In this document: piece by piece, positions 53,440 through 62,710 of the stretch
How the letters are laid out: every line of letters starts with the position of its first letter
How positions within the stretch are numbered: position 1 is the stretch's first letter
Assembly: GCA_963576475.1 (NCBI GenBank)
Contig: OY754982.1
Span: forward strand, 13,412,501-13,476,500
Length of the DNA: 64,000 bases
DNA from: Molanna angustata
Taxonomy: Eukaryota > Arthropoda > Insecta > Trichoptera > Molannidae
Direction: 5' to 3'
The notes under the pieces: model-generated
What the model was told of the DNA's origin: nothing
Databases searched by the model: none
Seen by the model: the letters and a program-made list of their open reading frames with translations, nothing else
Program-made: the position numbers and the translations under genes

Positions 53440-54540
53440 GTGTTGAATCTTAAAACCAAATCGTAATAAAATCAATATTATGGCATCATAAATTCAAATT
53501 GTATATCAACGATGAGGCTGGTGATTTTACATTCATAATTCTATAACTTCATAATATTATTTTTCCTATTTTGTAAACGATTTTTTGTATCTTCGCTTAA
53601 TAATTTACTGTCAATAACTGAACCATTGCAGTCTGATTTTGTTTTCAATAATAAAATACATATGGCATTTTGTAAAATGGTAATTCAATAGCAGACGCAA
53701 GTTACACGCTCTGCTAACTCGTGTGACATTTCCGTTTTCTCTTCTTCGCATCCCCTTCATTTGTCAAAATGATAGTTTATCACGCGACATCAATTCTCCA
53801 GTATCATAACTCAACCGTCAATCCCTAGTGCCTCAGGCTTGTCCCATAGTCCCCCGGGATGTAGGGGAACCTGCCCGATACTTTGGCACAGTAGTTCTAA
53901 ATACGTACAATCACATCACCTCTATAATTTTTTTCCCATCCACAAATTTTATAATAATAATAATAAAAAAAAAAATTATTTATTTATTTATAAAAAAATA
54001 CAGTTCAATAATCAATATATCTTAAAACTAACAATCATATATTACTAAACGTATTTCTTTATTGAAAGAGTAAGGTCTCGTGTTCAGTGGAGGAATAGCG
54101 ATAATAACTATATTTGTATCCAGTCCGTGATAAAAGTGGTGATATTTTACACAAACTATATTTTAAAAACGTAATATTTTACGATTGAAGAAAACTGTGA
54201 GATACTTGATAGTGTGAGTGTGAGCAAGACAGTATGATTGACTGTATGCGTTTATAGAAGGCGCCAAGTGCGCTCCTCGTCTTTGGATATTGCCTAAGTC
54301 ACGAGTACCTACCTAGTTATTTGTATATAGCCGTCATATTGTAATGGTATTGTACAGATATATATTATAATGTATAATTTATTGAAGAGCATTATTTCAT
54401 CTTAATTGCTCGACCACTGCAACCAAGGATATTATAAAAACATATACATAAAAATATTATGCAATATAATAATATGGATGATGAGCTCTTGCATATATGC
54501 ACTACGTGCCCTAAATTTTTTACCCACTTAAAAAGGTATA
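53440..54540. other. No recognisable feature
   Basis: AT-rich. TCCCCCGGGATGTAGGGGAA near 53850 is a GC-rich patch without an assignable role. Confidence 0.4.
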
Positions 54541-54544
54541 TGAT

Positions 54545-54878
54545 GAGGTCCGATGACGACAGCTATGTGCTCTAGAAGTATACTCCTTGAGTTGACCGGC
54601 TGTCATAGGTCGAAACCTGCATCGTAGTCTATTTATCTTTTTATGTATATAGGTATATTGGATTTTTTATTTCTTATTGTTTTTTTGATTAATGTATTTA
54701 TTTACTTGCTCACTTATTTGTTTCTTTATTATATTTTTGTTTTAAGAATTATGTACATTGGAATTGTCAAACTGAATTCGTCAACCTCAGATAAACCCTG
54801 AGGGTTTCGATGGTTGACTGTATGAATTGTTAATGTCATTTTATATATATACCTAAATAAAAAAATAAAAAAAAAATT
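54545..54878 (+). repeat. SINE with tRNA-like head, 3' hairpin and A-rich tail
   Basis: The head (54549-54632) has a box A-like AGCTATGTGCTCTAGAAG and box B AGGTCGAAACCTG. A T-rich body follows, then a hairpin CAACC/GGTTG with inner CTCAG-ATAAA-CCCTGAGGG (54782-54816), then AAATAAAAAAATAAAAAAAA. A tRNA head joined to a LINE-like 3' hairpin is the usual SINE design. Confidence 0.6.
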
Positions 54879-55015
54879 AATGAACATAAAAAATAAACAA
54901 TTTTCCCCTTGAATCCATTAAAATTTGTAACAATTTTGGATTGAATTGGTGCCCCTGCACTGTCTTTATGATCAAATATGGATTATTCTAAAAAAATCTA
55001 TGTATATATTTACTT

Positions 55016-55295
55016 ATGCAACCGTCTTTGTCCACTGCTGGACATTATTGGACTCCCTCATATATCTTCAGATTTATCTGTTCTGGGCCATCTGTATCCA
55101 GTCACCAGCAACCTTCTTATATCATCGGACCATCGCGTAGGCGGTCTTCCTCAAATTCTCTTGTCTACTTTATTCTAGCGATATGTCCCGTCCATGATCC
55201 CTTCAGCCTAACCACTCTATCAACAATGTCATTAAATCCTGATCGTCTTCGTTTTTCTGAATTTCTCACTCTATTGTTTTCGCTTTTCCACTCTA
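55016..55295 (-). pseudogene. LINE C-terminal tail, decayed
   Basis: Minus strand with frame changes: NSEKRRRSGFNDIVDRV, RLKGSWTGHIARI, RWSDDIRR, QMAQNR, then a QQWTKT ending. The T-G-H-I-A-R thumb, R-W-S-D-D and closing Q-Q-W are the C-terminus of a widespread insect LINE type distinct from those at 1500 and 14220. Confidence 0.6.
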
Positions 55296-55297
55296 AC

Positions 55298-55645
55298 GCG
55301 ACGTCCTACGTAGGCGTTTCAAAGCGAATGCGAAGCGGCGCGGCGCGGTGCGAAAATAACAAACAGTCGGTAACTATGGAAGTGTCCTACGTTACCAACC
55401 GCGAGTAGGGTACGGTTCGGCGCGGCGCGATGCGAAGCGAACGCGATCAGTTGGTTTGATATTTTCACGCGAATTGGACGCGGTGCCATAGTTTTTTTTT
55501 TGGTTAAGTATAATGTCAGAAGCGCGATTCGCGCGCACGTAGGACAGAACCACCGTGTCGCATCGCATCGCATTGAATTCGCGTGTAACCGCTTCGGATC
55601 GCTTCACAATCGCGTTCGCTTTGAATCGCTTACGTAGGACGTCGC
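55298..55645. mobile_element. CpG-rich 348-bp MITE
   Basis: Left end GCGACGTCCTACGTAGGCG, right end inverse GCGACGTCCTACGTAAGCG, then TTCAAAGCGAA in both arms. The interior is rich in GCGAAGCG, GCGCGG and CGCATCGCAT words and well above the local GC level. It has no coding function; open frames in it are composition artefacts. CpG is not depleted, unlike many old repeats. Confidence 0.7.
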
Positions 55646-55774
55646 TTCATAATCTCGAATTACAAATTTAATTTAGAACAAGAGAAAGTATTTTTTATTT
55701 CAATTTGTATGACTGTCAAACGGATTGTAATTTTAATCCTATCTAATGGAGAAAATAAATAAGACCCACCATAC

Positions 55775-55870
55775 CCAATAATTCATACATACATAACATC
55801 ACGCCATGTCCTTCATGAGGTAGGCAGAGAAGGCGGAACGCCACATTTTTATCAAAATCCATGCATAGTC
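55775..55870 (-). pseudogene. RTE-like LINE terminal fragment
   Basis: Minus: WRSAFSAYLMKDMA, a stop and a TATG repeat tail (plus CATACATACAT at 55785). W-R-S-x-x-S-A-Y matches the end of the 14220-14804 fragment. Confidence 0.5.
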
Positions 55871-55921
55871 TCCTACAAATTCGTATATTATTCAAAAGTC
55901 TTTCATTTTCCTCTTTCAAAA

Positions 55922-56256
55922 ATCTCAATAGTGACGAAGTGAGAATATAATAGGAGAACTACATAGGAACTCATGGCAGCTAGGGGGCTTATGAACTGTC
56001 ATCGGCTGATTTTGAACGTTCATTATTTTTGAAAGTTTTATATATTTTAATCATAAAAACCTGTTTGTTTGAAAATAAGCTGTAAAACACCATCGCCATC
56101 TATTAATTGACGAAGAAACCATTTAGTACATAACAACGTCTATTGAGAAATTGGTTTGTTGACAACGAAAGCAACAGTCCTTATACATGAAGTGACATTG
56201 CTTTCGCATAGATGTCACCCCTGAACCTGCGTGTATGCAACAATAAAAATATTCGA
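55922..56256. repeat. Repeat family Y, diverged copy
   Basis: ATCTCAATAGTGACGAAGTG at the left, CTGTCATCGGCTGATTT, CATCGCCATCTATTAATTGA, TTTCGCATAGATGTCACCCC and AATAAAAATATTCG at the right. Orientation opposite to 19239-19703. Confidence 0.65.
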
Positions 56257-56639
56257 ATGACCATCGAATTAGGAACCCTTATCCTTGGATTCGGAACCGC
56301 TTCTTTTAGTGCTATCGTTTCACCTTTCCCCATGTCGGAGGCAAAACATAACATTAAGGGAAAACACTCTTTCAGATACTGATCCGTCAAACTGTCACAT
56401 TTGCTTTATCGATTGAATTTAGAATAATACTATTGTTATGTAGATGTTTACATATCGGACAACGTCTATATCTATTTTGTCCTGAGTTTCCACCAACTAC
56501 TTTTATTCACCTAGAAAAACTTTTGATTTATGATGTAATAATACAATTTAATTAAATTTATATATTTATTTATTTACTAATAGTTATCTATTAATTTTTT
56601 TTTTTAATTATCTTGAATGTTCTTTATGTGACTTCTTTC

Positions 56640-56870
56640 CTCGCGATCTCGTAAGTAATATGAAAATAAATGCCCTAAGGTAGTTTGGCCACGACAGAAA
56701 GAATGAGTGATGATTGTTGATAAAAAAGTGTATAAGACTGATAAAAGAGAAACGAAAAGTGTAGGTCGGAAAATAAAAAATGCATGGACATGAATGAAGC
56801 GAGAAATGTATGTCAAGAGAGAGGAGTCTGGCGTTTGGTTCTCCCTGCCTACCCTGAACGGTGAAATATC
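56640..56870 (+). pseudogene. RTE-like LINE C-terminus, decayed
   Basis: Plus: NMKINALR, a stop, FGH, then after frame changes a K-x-Y-K-x-D-K-R-x-T-K-S block and MNEARNVCQERGVWRLVLPA ending YPE. It matches the 14220-14804 fragment almost word for word (KINALRWFGHIERM; NEARNVCQERGVWRSVLSAY) on the opposite strand. Several stops and indels. Confidence 0.7.
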
Positions 56871-56996
56871 GTGATTTTATGGTTCCAACCTCTCCTCGTT
56901 GAATATATTAACATATTATACTTTATTTCTCAAAAATAAAAATAATATATGAATAATTTGTTCCATTATTTTTGTCGTGACGTCCTTTTATACTTA

Positions 56997-57145
56997 ACTT
57001 CAATTACTTAATCCAATCAATTGCGAAATTCTTGACTTACCTTCAATTACTTAATCCGATCAATTGCGGAATTCTTTACTTAACTTCAATTACTTAATCC
57101 AATCAATTGCGAAATTCTTTACTTAACATCAATTACTTAATCCAT
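56997..57145. repeat. Tandem repeat, about 43-bp unit, 3.4 copies
   Basis: CTTCAATTACTTAATCCAAT and CAATTGCGAAATTCTTTACT recur with few changes. Confidence 0.85.
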
Positions 57146-57224
57146 TTGATTTTTTACTAATTTTCCGACCAGTTAGGGCCCTGAAATTTTCAAAGTATGT
57201 ATATTCCCGATGACAATTTCCGCC

Positions 57225-57300
57225 GCCGTGGCACATTAGGTAAGACGTTTGGCTTCTGTGCGGGCGTCCTGGGTTCGATCCCCAGAAGAGGAGAAATTTA
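57225..57300 (+). repeat. tRNA-like SINE head, family S1
   Basis: Box A GTGGCACATTAGGTAAGACG and box B TGGGTTCGATCCCC. Second copy of the head seen at 34800-34872, here better preserved. Confidence 0.65.
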
Positions 57301-57344
57301 TTTAAATTCATTTCTCACGCAAACATTGCTCTTCTGGGCTGGAA

Positions 57345-57545
57345 ATACTGGTTCATCATTGGTGCTACAGCCCTGTGTGAGCCCTGGCTTTCTTCAGAAT
57401 CCTTCTCCAGCCATCCCTGTCCTCCGCCGTTCTCCTCCAGTTTGCTATTCCGATCGCCTTTATTTCGTCTTCTGTGTCATCCAGCCAACTTAGCTTGGGC
57501 CTGCCTCTACTTCTTCTGCCCTCTGGATTGGGTTGGGTTGGTGTA
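57345..57545 (-). pseudogene. LINE C-terminal tail
   Basis: Minus: PEGRRSRGRPKLSWLDD, TEDEIKAIGIANWRRTAEDR and DGWRRILKKARAHTGL, then a stop. It is the GRPKL-x-W-x-D and D-R-x-x-W-R-x-I-L-x-x-A module as at 1500-1713. The frame is open over the piece. Only the 3' end survives. Confidence 0.7.
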
Positions 57546-57717
57546 AAAGGTATTTGTAGTATGTAGAGCTTACTAAAGTGCCAGAGTGGTCACTTGGTTG
57601 GAAGCGATTGCATACCAGCGTGAGCTGGTATACACGCCTGTAATTGAGGTGGTAAGGTCAGTCAGTTGGACGTGTTGGTATTACCTGTTTGTCCGCCTTC
57701 AGCTAAATACATCCCAA

Positions 57718-57790
57718 ATGATATCTCAACCGCTTGGTTCGAACCTGGAGGCCGTCTGTTCGGAGAGTCCCGACAGCTGAGCCACAGATT
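57718..57790 (-). repeat. tRNA-like sequence
   Basis: On minus: box A GTGGCTCAGCTGTCGGGA, box B AGGTTCGAACC, 33 bases between. Probably a SINE head; it ends close to the outer edge of the candidate gypsy LTR. Confidence 0.5.
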
Positions 57791-57869
57791 GATCGACCAA
57801 GCAACTGCGATACCGTATACAATAGATTAAATATTATTATCAAATATTACTCAGGTAGGAATGGTTGAC

Positions 57870-58245
57870 AGATTGAAATATATAACAGGAAATTGAACTT
57901 ACTCTTTTATTTATCAAGTTGATGATTACAATTGGTGCTTACTAATATTACTTGGTACAGAAATGTCGAGTTATTATTTAATGAATATAAATGTAAATTT
58001 GAAACTCGGACGATTTGAACGACGACGAGCGGTCGGGCAGCGTGATGCCTAGCTTCGAGATCTGGATGACGGAATGGTCTGGGCGCGCTGTGCTTCCCCT
58101 TAAATAGGAGACGGGCTGTGAATACGGCGCAGGGCAAGATGGCGCCTGCCGGTGTAACTCAGCTACGCGGCGCAATCGGCGGTTGCGCCACAGACCCCGC
58201 TGGCAGTCTCTTAGACGAAACACGACCCCTCCTCGAAGTTCAAAG
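57870..58245 (-). mobile_element. Candidate 3' LTR of the gypsy element
   Basis: Downstream of pol on the minus strand. A purine run GAGGAGGGG (plus 58229-58237) could be the polypurine tract, followed by TGTTTCGTCTAAG as LTR start. Within it TATTTAAG (plus 58102-58109) may be a TATA-like box and GATAAATAAAAG (plus about 57910) a polyadenylation signal. The GC-rich U3-like part contrasts with the AT-rich flanks. The matching 5' LTR is not in the window, so the ends are not proved. Confidence 0.4.
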
Positions 58246-58363
58246 TCCTTACATTGCGTTCTGTGAAAGATAAAAAAAAACAATTTTAAAGCATTTGATT
58301 TGTTATGTTATTTTGTATAGGGTTTTCTTTTAAACCGCTATGTACATGTTATGTAATGAGTAT

Positions 58364-58552
58364 ACAGTAATGTAATTATTTAAGTACAACTTAATCTATA
58401 CATATATAAAGTTAATCATATTATAAGTATAAATTTGTTTTAGTACAAAGTAGTCTTTCCTACTACACAGTAATGTAATTATTTAAGTACAACTTAGTCT
58501 ATACATATATAAAGTTAATCATATTATAAGTATAAATTTGTTTTAGTACAAG
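58364..58552. repeat. Tandem duplication, 103-bp period
   Basis: CAGTAATGTAATTATTTAAG through TTTGTTTTAGTACAA occurs twice with one or two changes, between the pol stop codon and the candidate 3' LTR. Confidence 0.9.
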
Positions 58553-58572
58553 GTATGAAGTAACTTATCTTT

Positions 58573-60069
58573 TTAAAAATATCTGACGCTGGTAAATCGT
58601 TGTGGGAAGTAGACCTTTCTTCCTGCTCTTGTTGTGGTGTGTGGTTGCTCCGATACTGGGCTGGATGAAGGAGTGTCGTCCTGTGTGTGCTGGCTGGACA
58701 TCCTTATGTGTTCCTCAGTGGTATTCGGTTGATGCTCGGTGTTTTCTTCATAGTGTTCCATTCCTTCATTTATGTTGAAGGCTGGTTTCAGGCGATCTAA
58801 AGAGACTTTTTTTTCTTTTCCGTTGATTATTATAATAGCTGTTTTATCGTCTCTGTCTCGTACCAGATATGGTCCGTCGTAAGGCTTCTGCAGTGGGCGT
58901 TTTACGGCGTCGTGTCTGAGAAAGACGTATTTACTGTTTTTAAGTTGCTTGTGTACAAAAGTCTGTCTGGTACAATGTCTGCTGATTGGTATAGGTCGCA
59001 TTTTCGACATTATTTCTTGTAGTTTTTGTCCATACGTATCTGGTTCTTCCGGTGTGGTTTCTTCGAAGAAATCCCCCGGGAGTCTTAACGTAGCTCCATA
59101 TGTCATTTCTGCGGGTGTGTGATTTGAGCCTTCTTTGGTTACGGATCGTAGCCCCAGGAGTATCAGCGGTAGTGATGACGTCCATGAGGGATTGTCGACT
59201 GCCATGATGGAGCTTTTTAATGTGCGATGCCACCTCTCTATCATTCCGTTGCATTGTGGGTGATAGGCTGTGGTTCGACGGTGTGTGATCCCCATTTTTC
59301 TTGTTAGGCCGTTAAATAAGGTACTTTCAAACTGCCGGCCCTGGTCGGTGGTTATCGATGTTGGGACGCCGAATCTAGCTATCCAGTTGTACATTAAGGC
59401 GTCTGCAACTGTTTCGGCGGATATGTTTTTAAGCGGGATTGCTTCGGGCCATCTCGTATATCTGTCTATTATGGTGAGTAGGTATGTATATTCTTTTGAA
59501 GGCTGTAGCGGGCCTACTAAATCCAGGTGAATATTCTTGAATCTTCCGTCGGTATACTGATAGTCTTTTAACGGTGTTATCGTATGCCTGTGAATTTTTG
59601 CTGCTTGACATTGTATGCAGGCGTCTACAATACTCTTTACGGATTTGTCGATATTTGGCCATACGTATCTATGCTTTATTATCTTGCTTGTTGTCTTTGC
59701 TCCGGTGTGGCTTATCGCGTGTATCGTTTTAATTATTTGGTCTCTCATGTCGGCCGGCACATATGGGCGTAATGCGTTATTAGTAACGTCGCACCATAAC
59801 GTTTGTTTGGTGCCGGGTATTATTATTTTTTTTAATTGTAGTGACGATTTTTCTTGCAGGTATTTTAATTCTTTATCGTTACTTTGTTTTTCTGCCATTT
59901 TTTGGTAATTAATGCTGGGTGTTATTTCTATTTCTTCTATCCGTGATAGTGTGTCTGCGACTGTGTTGTCTTCGCCCTTAATATGCCTCAAATCTGTTGT
60001 AAATTGGCTTATGTAATCTAACTGTCTTTCTTGTCGCGGAGAGTTAAGTTTATTTTTTTGAAAATGCAA
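58573..60069 (-). CDS. Ty3/gypsy pol, RNase H end and integrase
   Basis: 498 codons in a frame that overlaps the upstream pol frame. It opens with the last RNase H residues (SPRQERQLDYISQFTTDLRH, IKGEDNTVADTLSR). Integrase zinc site: HAISHTGAKTTSKI, RYVWP, CIQCQ (H-H-C-C). Core: FKNIHLDLVGPLQPS (first D), TTDQGRQFES (second D), YHPQCNGMIERWHRTLKSS (E). C-terminal part with PYDGPYLVRDRDDKTAIIII, a GPY/F-like module, then a hydrophilic tail. The break from the upstream frame lies in the run TTTTCAAAAAAA (plus about 60053-60062) and looks like a one-base indel. A TTG, not ATG, opens this frame, so it is not a separate gene. Confidence 0.85.
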   Translation of the reverse strand: MHFQKNKLNSPRQERQLDYISQFTTDLRHIKGEDNTVADTLSRIEEIEITPSINYQKMAEKQSNDKELKYLQEKSSLQLKKIIIPGTKQTLWCDVTNNALRPYVPADMRDQIIKTIHAISHTGAKTTSKIIKHRYVWPNIDKSVKSIVDACIQCQAAKIHRHTITPLKDYQYTDGRFKNIHLDLVGPLQPSKEYTYLLTIIDRYTRWPEAIPLKNISAETVADALMYNWIARFGVPTSITTDQGRQFESTLFNGLTRKMGITHRRTTAYHPQCNGMIERWHRTLKSSIMAVDNPSWTSSLPLILLGLRSVTKEGSNHTPAEMTYGATLRLPGDFFEETTPEEPDTYGQKLQEIMSKMRPIPISRHCTRQTFVHKQLKNSKYVFLRHDAVKRPLQKPYDGPYLVRDRDDKTAIIIINGKEKKVSLDRLKPAFNINEGMEHYEENTEHQPNTTEEHIRMSSQHTQDDTPSSSPVSEQPHTTTRAGRKVYFPQRFTSVRYF

Positions 60070-61780
60070 ATATTAATGGTTTGTGATCTGTTGTTATTGA
60101 AAATTGTCTTCCTTCTATTTGCGATCGAAAGTACTTTACTGCTTCGTATATAGCCGTAAGTTCCCTATCGTAGGTGCTATATTTTAGTTGCGCGTCGTTA
60201 AATTTTTTTGAAAAAAATGATATTGGTTGCCAGATGTCTTTTTTTCTCTGTTGGAGTGCTGCGCCCATGGCGTTGTTCGATGCGTCGACCATGATTGTTA
60301 TTTCAGCGGATGGGTTTACGTGCACAAGTAGTGCAGCTTGAGCTAAGTCTTTCTTACATTTCTCGAAGGCGTGTAGGAGCTCTTCTGTCCATACTATTTT
60401 TCTTTTGTCGTTCTTTGCGTAGCCTTTTAGTTGCTCAAATAATGGTTTTTGGGTGTCCGCTGCGTTTGGTAGGAATTTTCTATAGAAATTTAACATTCCC
60501 ATATATCTTTTTAATCCTTTTGCTTCTTTAGGTGGTTCTAACTGTGTAATGGCTTTTACTTTTTCTGTGAGGGGTTTACTCCCATTTTTGTTGATTTTGT
60601 ATCCGAGAAATTTTACTTCTTCTACTCCTAGCTGGCATTTTTCTTGATTAATAATTAGGCCATTCTCAGCGAGTCTCTTGAACAATGTATTCAGATGTTT
60701 TTCGTGGTCTTGAAGGTTGTTTGATGCGACCAGGATGTCATCTATATTTGTGAATACAAATTCTAGATCCCTTGTAATTGTGTGTAAGTATCGTTGGAAG
60801 CTCTGTGCGGCGTTTGATAATCCTGGTTGCATTCGCGTAAATTCGAATAATCCAAATGTTGTTAAAATCGCAGTTTTAGGTATATCTTTTTCTTCCATCT
60901 TTACTTGATTATAGGCTCTTGCGAGATCCACTTTGCTGAATATGGTTTTACCATGTAACTTGTGCGAAAAGTCTTGCAGTTGTGGTATTGGGTATTTATC
61001 GGGCTTTGTTATGGAATTTAAACGCCTGTAGTCTCCGCACATTCTGTAACTTCCGTCGGTCTTCTTTACCATATGAAGTGGGCTAGACCAGTTGCTTTTC
61101 GACGGTCTGCATATGCCTTGTTCTATCATGTATGCGAATTCTTTTTTAGCTATTTCGAGTTGTATTGGATTGAGTCTTCTTGCTTTTGTGGTTACTGGAG
61201 GACCTTTTGTTTGTATATGGTGAGTTACGTCATGTTTTGGCTCTATTTGTGACATGTGTGCCCTTGTTAGGCACGGGTATTTTCGTATTATTGCTCGAAA
61301 TTTTGATGTTACTTGAACCGTAGCGATATTTGTGACGCTCGTTTTGTAGATACATCCTCTGCTGGTGATGCCCGTTGTTCTATCAATTAAACTTCTTCTT
61401 TTTAAGTCGACTAGAATATCGTAGTTCGTTAGGAAGTCTGCTCCGATGATTGGTTTGGTTACGTCGGCTATAACAAACTTCCATTTGTGGTTTCTGCGTA
61501 AACCGAGATTCAAGTGTATTATTTTGTGGCCATATGTAGGTATTGACGTTCCATTAGCTGCATATATTGGTGTGATGATGCTGTCCGTAGATATTATTGA
61601 TTTGTCATTTTTATAATACTTTGGTATTATGCTAATTTCGGAGCATGTGTCTACGAGATATTGCACGCCACTGGCTATGTCTTGTATGAAGAGACGGTGC
61701 TTTATATGCGACGGTGTTGTCTCGCACACCTGCCGCATTATAAGTTTTCCGGCTGAATGAATGTGCACGGCTGTTGGCAT
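60050..61780 (-). CDS. Ty3/gypsy pol: protease, reverse transcriptase, RNase H
   Basis: 576 codons. Protease active site VDTCSEISIIP at about residue 43 (D-T-x-S/G in the family; a Cys here) with IIGADFL later (about 115). RT: QGICRPSKSNWSSPLHMVKK, YRMCGDYRRLN, TIFSKVDLARAYNQVKM, TTFGLFEFTRMQPGLSNAAQ, and FTNIDDILVAS where the usual motif is Y-x-D-D, so position one is changed. RNase H: TIMVDASNNAMGAALQQ, STYDRELTAIYEAVKYFR, TDHKPL. It stops at AFSKK by a frame break; integrase follows in another frame (58573-60069). It overlaps the end of gag coding, as when pol is made by frameshifting. Confidence 0.88.
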   Translation of the reverse strand: MPTAVHIHSAGKLIMRQVCETTPSHIKHRLFIQDIASGVQYLVDTCSEISIIPKYYKNDKSIISTDSIITPIYAANGTSIPTYGHKIIHLNLGLRRNHKWKFVIADVTKPIIGADFLTNYDILVDLKRRSLIDRTTGITSRGCIYKTSVTNIATVQVTSKFRAIIRKYPCLTRAHMSQIEPKHDVTHHIQTKGPPVTTKARRLNPIQLEIAKKEFAYMIEQGICRPSKSNWSSPLHMVKKTDGSYRMCGDYRRLNSITKPDKYPIPQLQDFSHKLHGKTIFSKVDLARAYNQVKMEEKDIPKTAILTTFGLFEFTRMQPGLSNAAQSFQRYLHTITRDLEFVFTNIDDILVASNNLQDHEKHLNTLFKRLAENGLIINQEKCQLGVEEVKFLGYKINKNGSKPLTEKVKAITQLEPPKEAKGLKRYMGMLNFYRKFLPNAADTQKPLFEQLKGYAKNDKRKIVWTEELLHAFEKCKKDLAQAALLVHVNPSAEITIMVDASNNAMGAALQQRKKDIWQPISFFSKKFNDAQLKYSTYDRELTAIYEAVKYFRSQIEGRQFSITTDHKPLIFAFSKK

Positions 61781-62710
61781 CTATGTGCTTCTATACCGAA
61801 TTTTTGGTGGTACCTACATACATCTTGTTTTTTTTTGTTTGTTTTCGTTATTATAATTTTGTTGAAACGTATTATATTTATTTTTGAAATTTTGATTTTT
61901 ATTTGGATGCCGGTAATTATTGTTATTTCTGTAGTCAAAGCGGTTTCTATTGTATGATCGTGATCTCGAACGATCCCTTTGTTGATTTCTAAAGCATGGG
62001 CGTGATTGTCTTTGTTGTAATTCCAATCCTTGTATTTTTTCTGTTAAATTCTGTATTTGATGTTGCATTCCTAATAAAATGTTTATTGTATTTTGTTCGT
62101 TATTTGAGCAGGGGTTGCTTGAAGTTGGAGTAGAGTTTACTGCAAGTACTTCTGTTCTACAGTTGACCTCCATTATCCGGTCCGCAGTGGTGGCGAGTAC
62201 CAAGACATCATCCGTTGTTATTGCAGATATTATTTCTTGCAACCTGTGTGGTAGTCTTTCTAGCCACAGCCTTTTGATGAGACTGTTGTTGTTCAATGTT
62301 GGTCCGGCTAGATTCTTCATCTTTCGTAGCAGTTCTGATGGTGTTTGGTCACCCAATTGAATTCCGTGTAAAAGTTGCGTTAGTCGTTTTTCTTCTGATT
62401 CTTGGAGTCGATTTAATAATGTTGATTTTAAGTTCTTGTATTTCTCTATGCTTGGTGGGTTTTGTATGACATCCGCAACGCATGACATCGTCTCTGCGTC
62501 CAAGGCTGCCAGCACATGGTGGTACTTTGATTCGTCCTTAGTTATGCGTGCGTTGGCAAATTGGGCTTCTATTGTGTAGAACCATAAGTGTATTTTCTGT
62601 CTCCACACACTTGGTAGTTTTATGTTGGTTGCATATATTTCTGTTCTGTACTCTTGATGTCCGTCATCGTTATTGTCTTGTTCTCTGTTTGTTGCTTTGT
62701 CCATTGACAT
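61741..62710 (-). CDS. Ty3/gypsy gag, with a frame break near its end
   Basis: 298 codons are open from ATG at 62710 to TAG at 61814. Middle part (about residues 25-180): PSVWRQKIHLWFYTIEAQFA, VADVIQNPPSIEKYKNLKST, LTQLLHGIQLGDQTPSELLR, the capsid-like region of this gypsy group. Then a coiled stretch and an Arg/Asn-rich basic tail (DRSRSRSYNRNRFDYRNNNN). The C-terminal cysteine motif C-x-YH-x-x-FG-x-x-A-x-x-C-x-x-x-C is encoded at 61741-61830 in the +1 frame, entered at an A9 run (plus 61830-61838). I infer a one-base indel there in this copy. Pol (from 61780) lies one frame back from that segment, the usual gag-pol relation. Confidence 0.82.

Noticed and set aside
55319..55607. Arg/Ala-rich frames over the CpG-rich block
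   Set aside because: Explained by the composition of the MITE; overlapping frames on one strand with no motif.
57586..57780. 64-codon plus frame
   Set aside because: Overlaps a minus-strand tRNA-like head; no protein similarity recognised.
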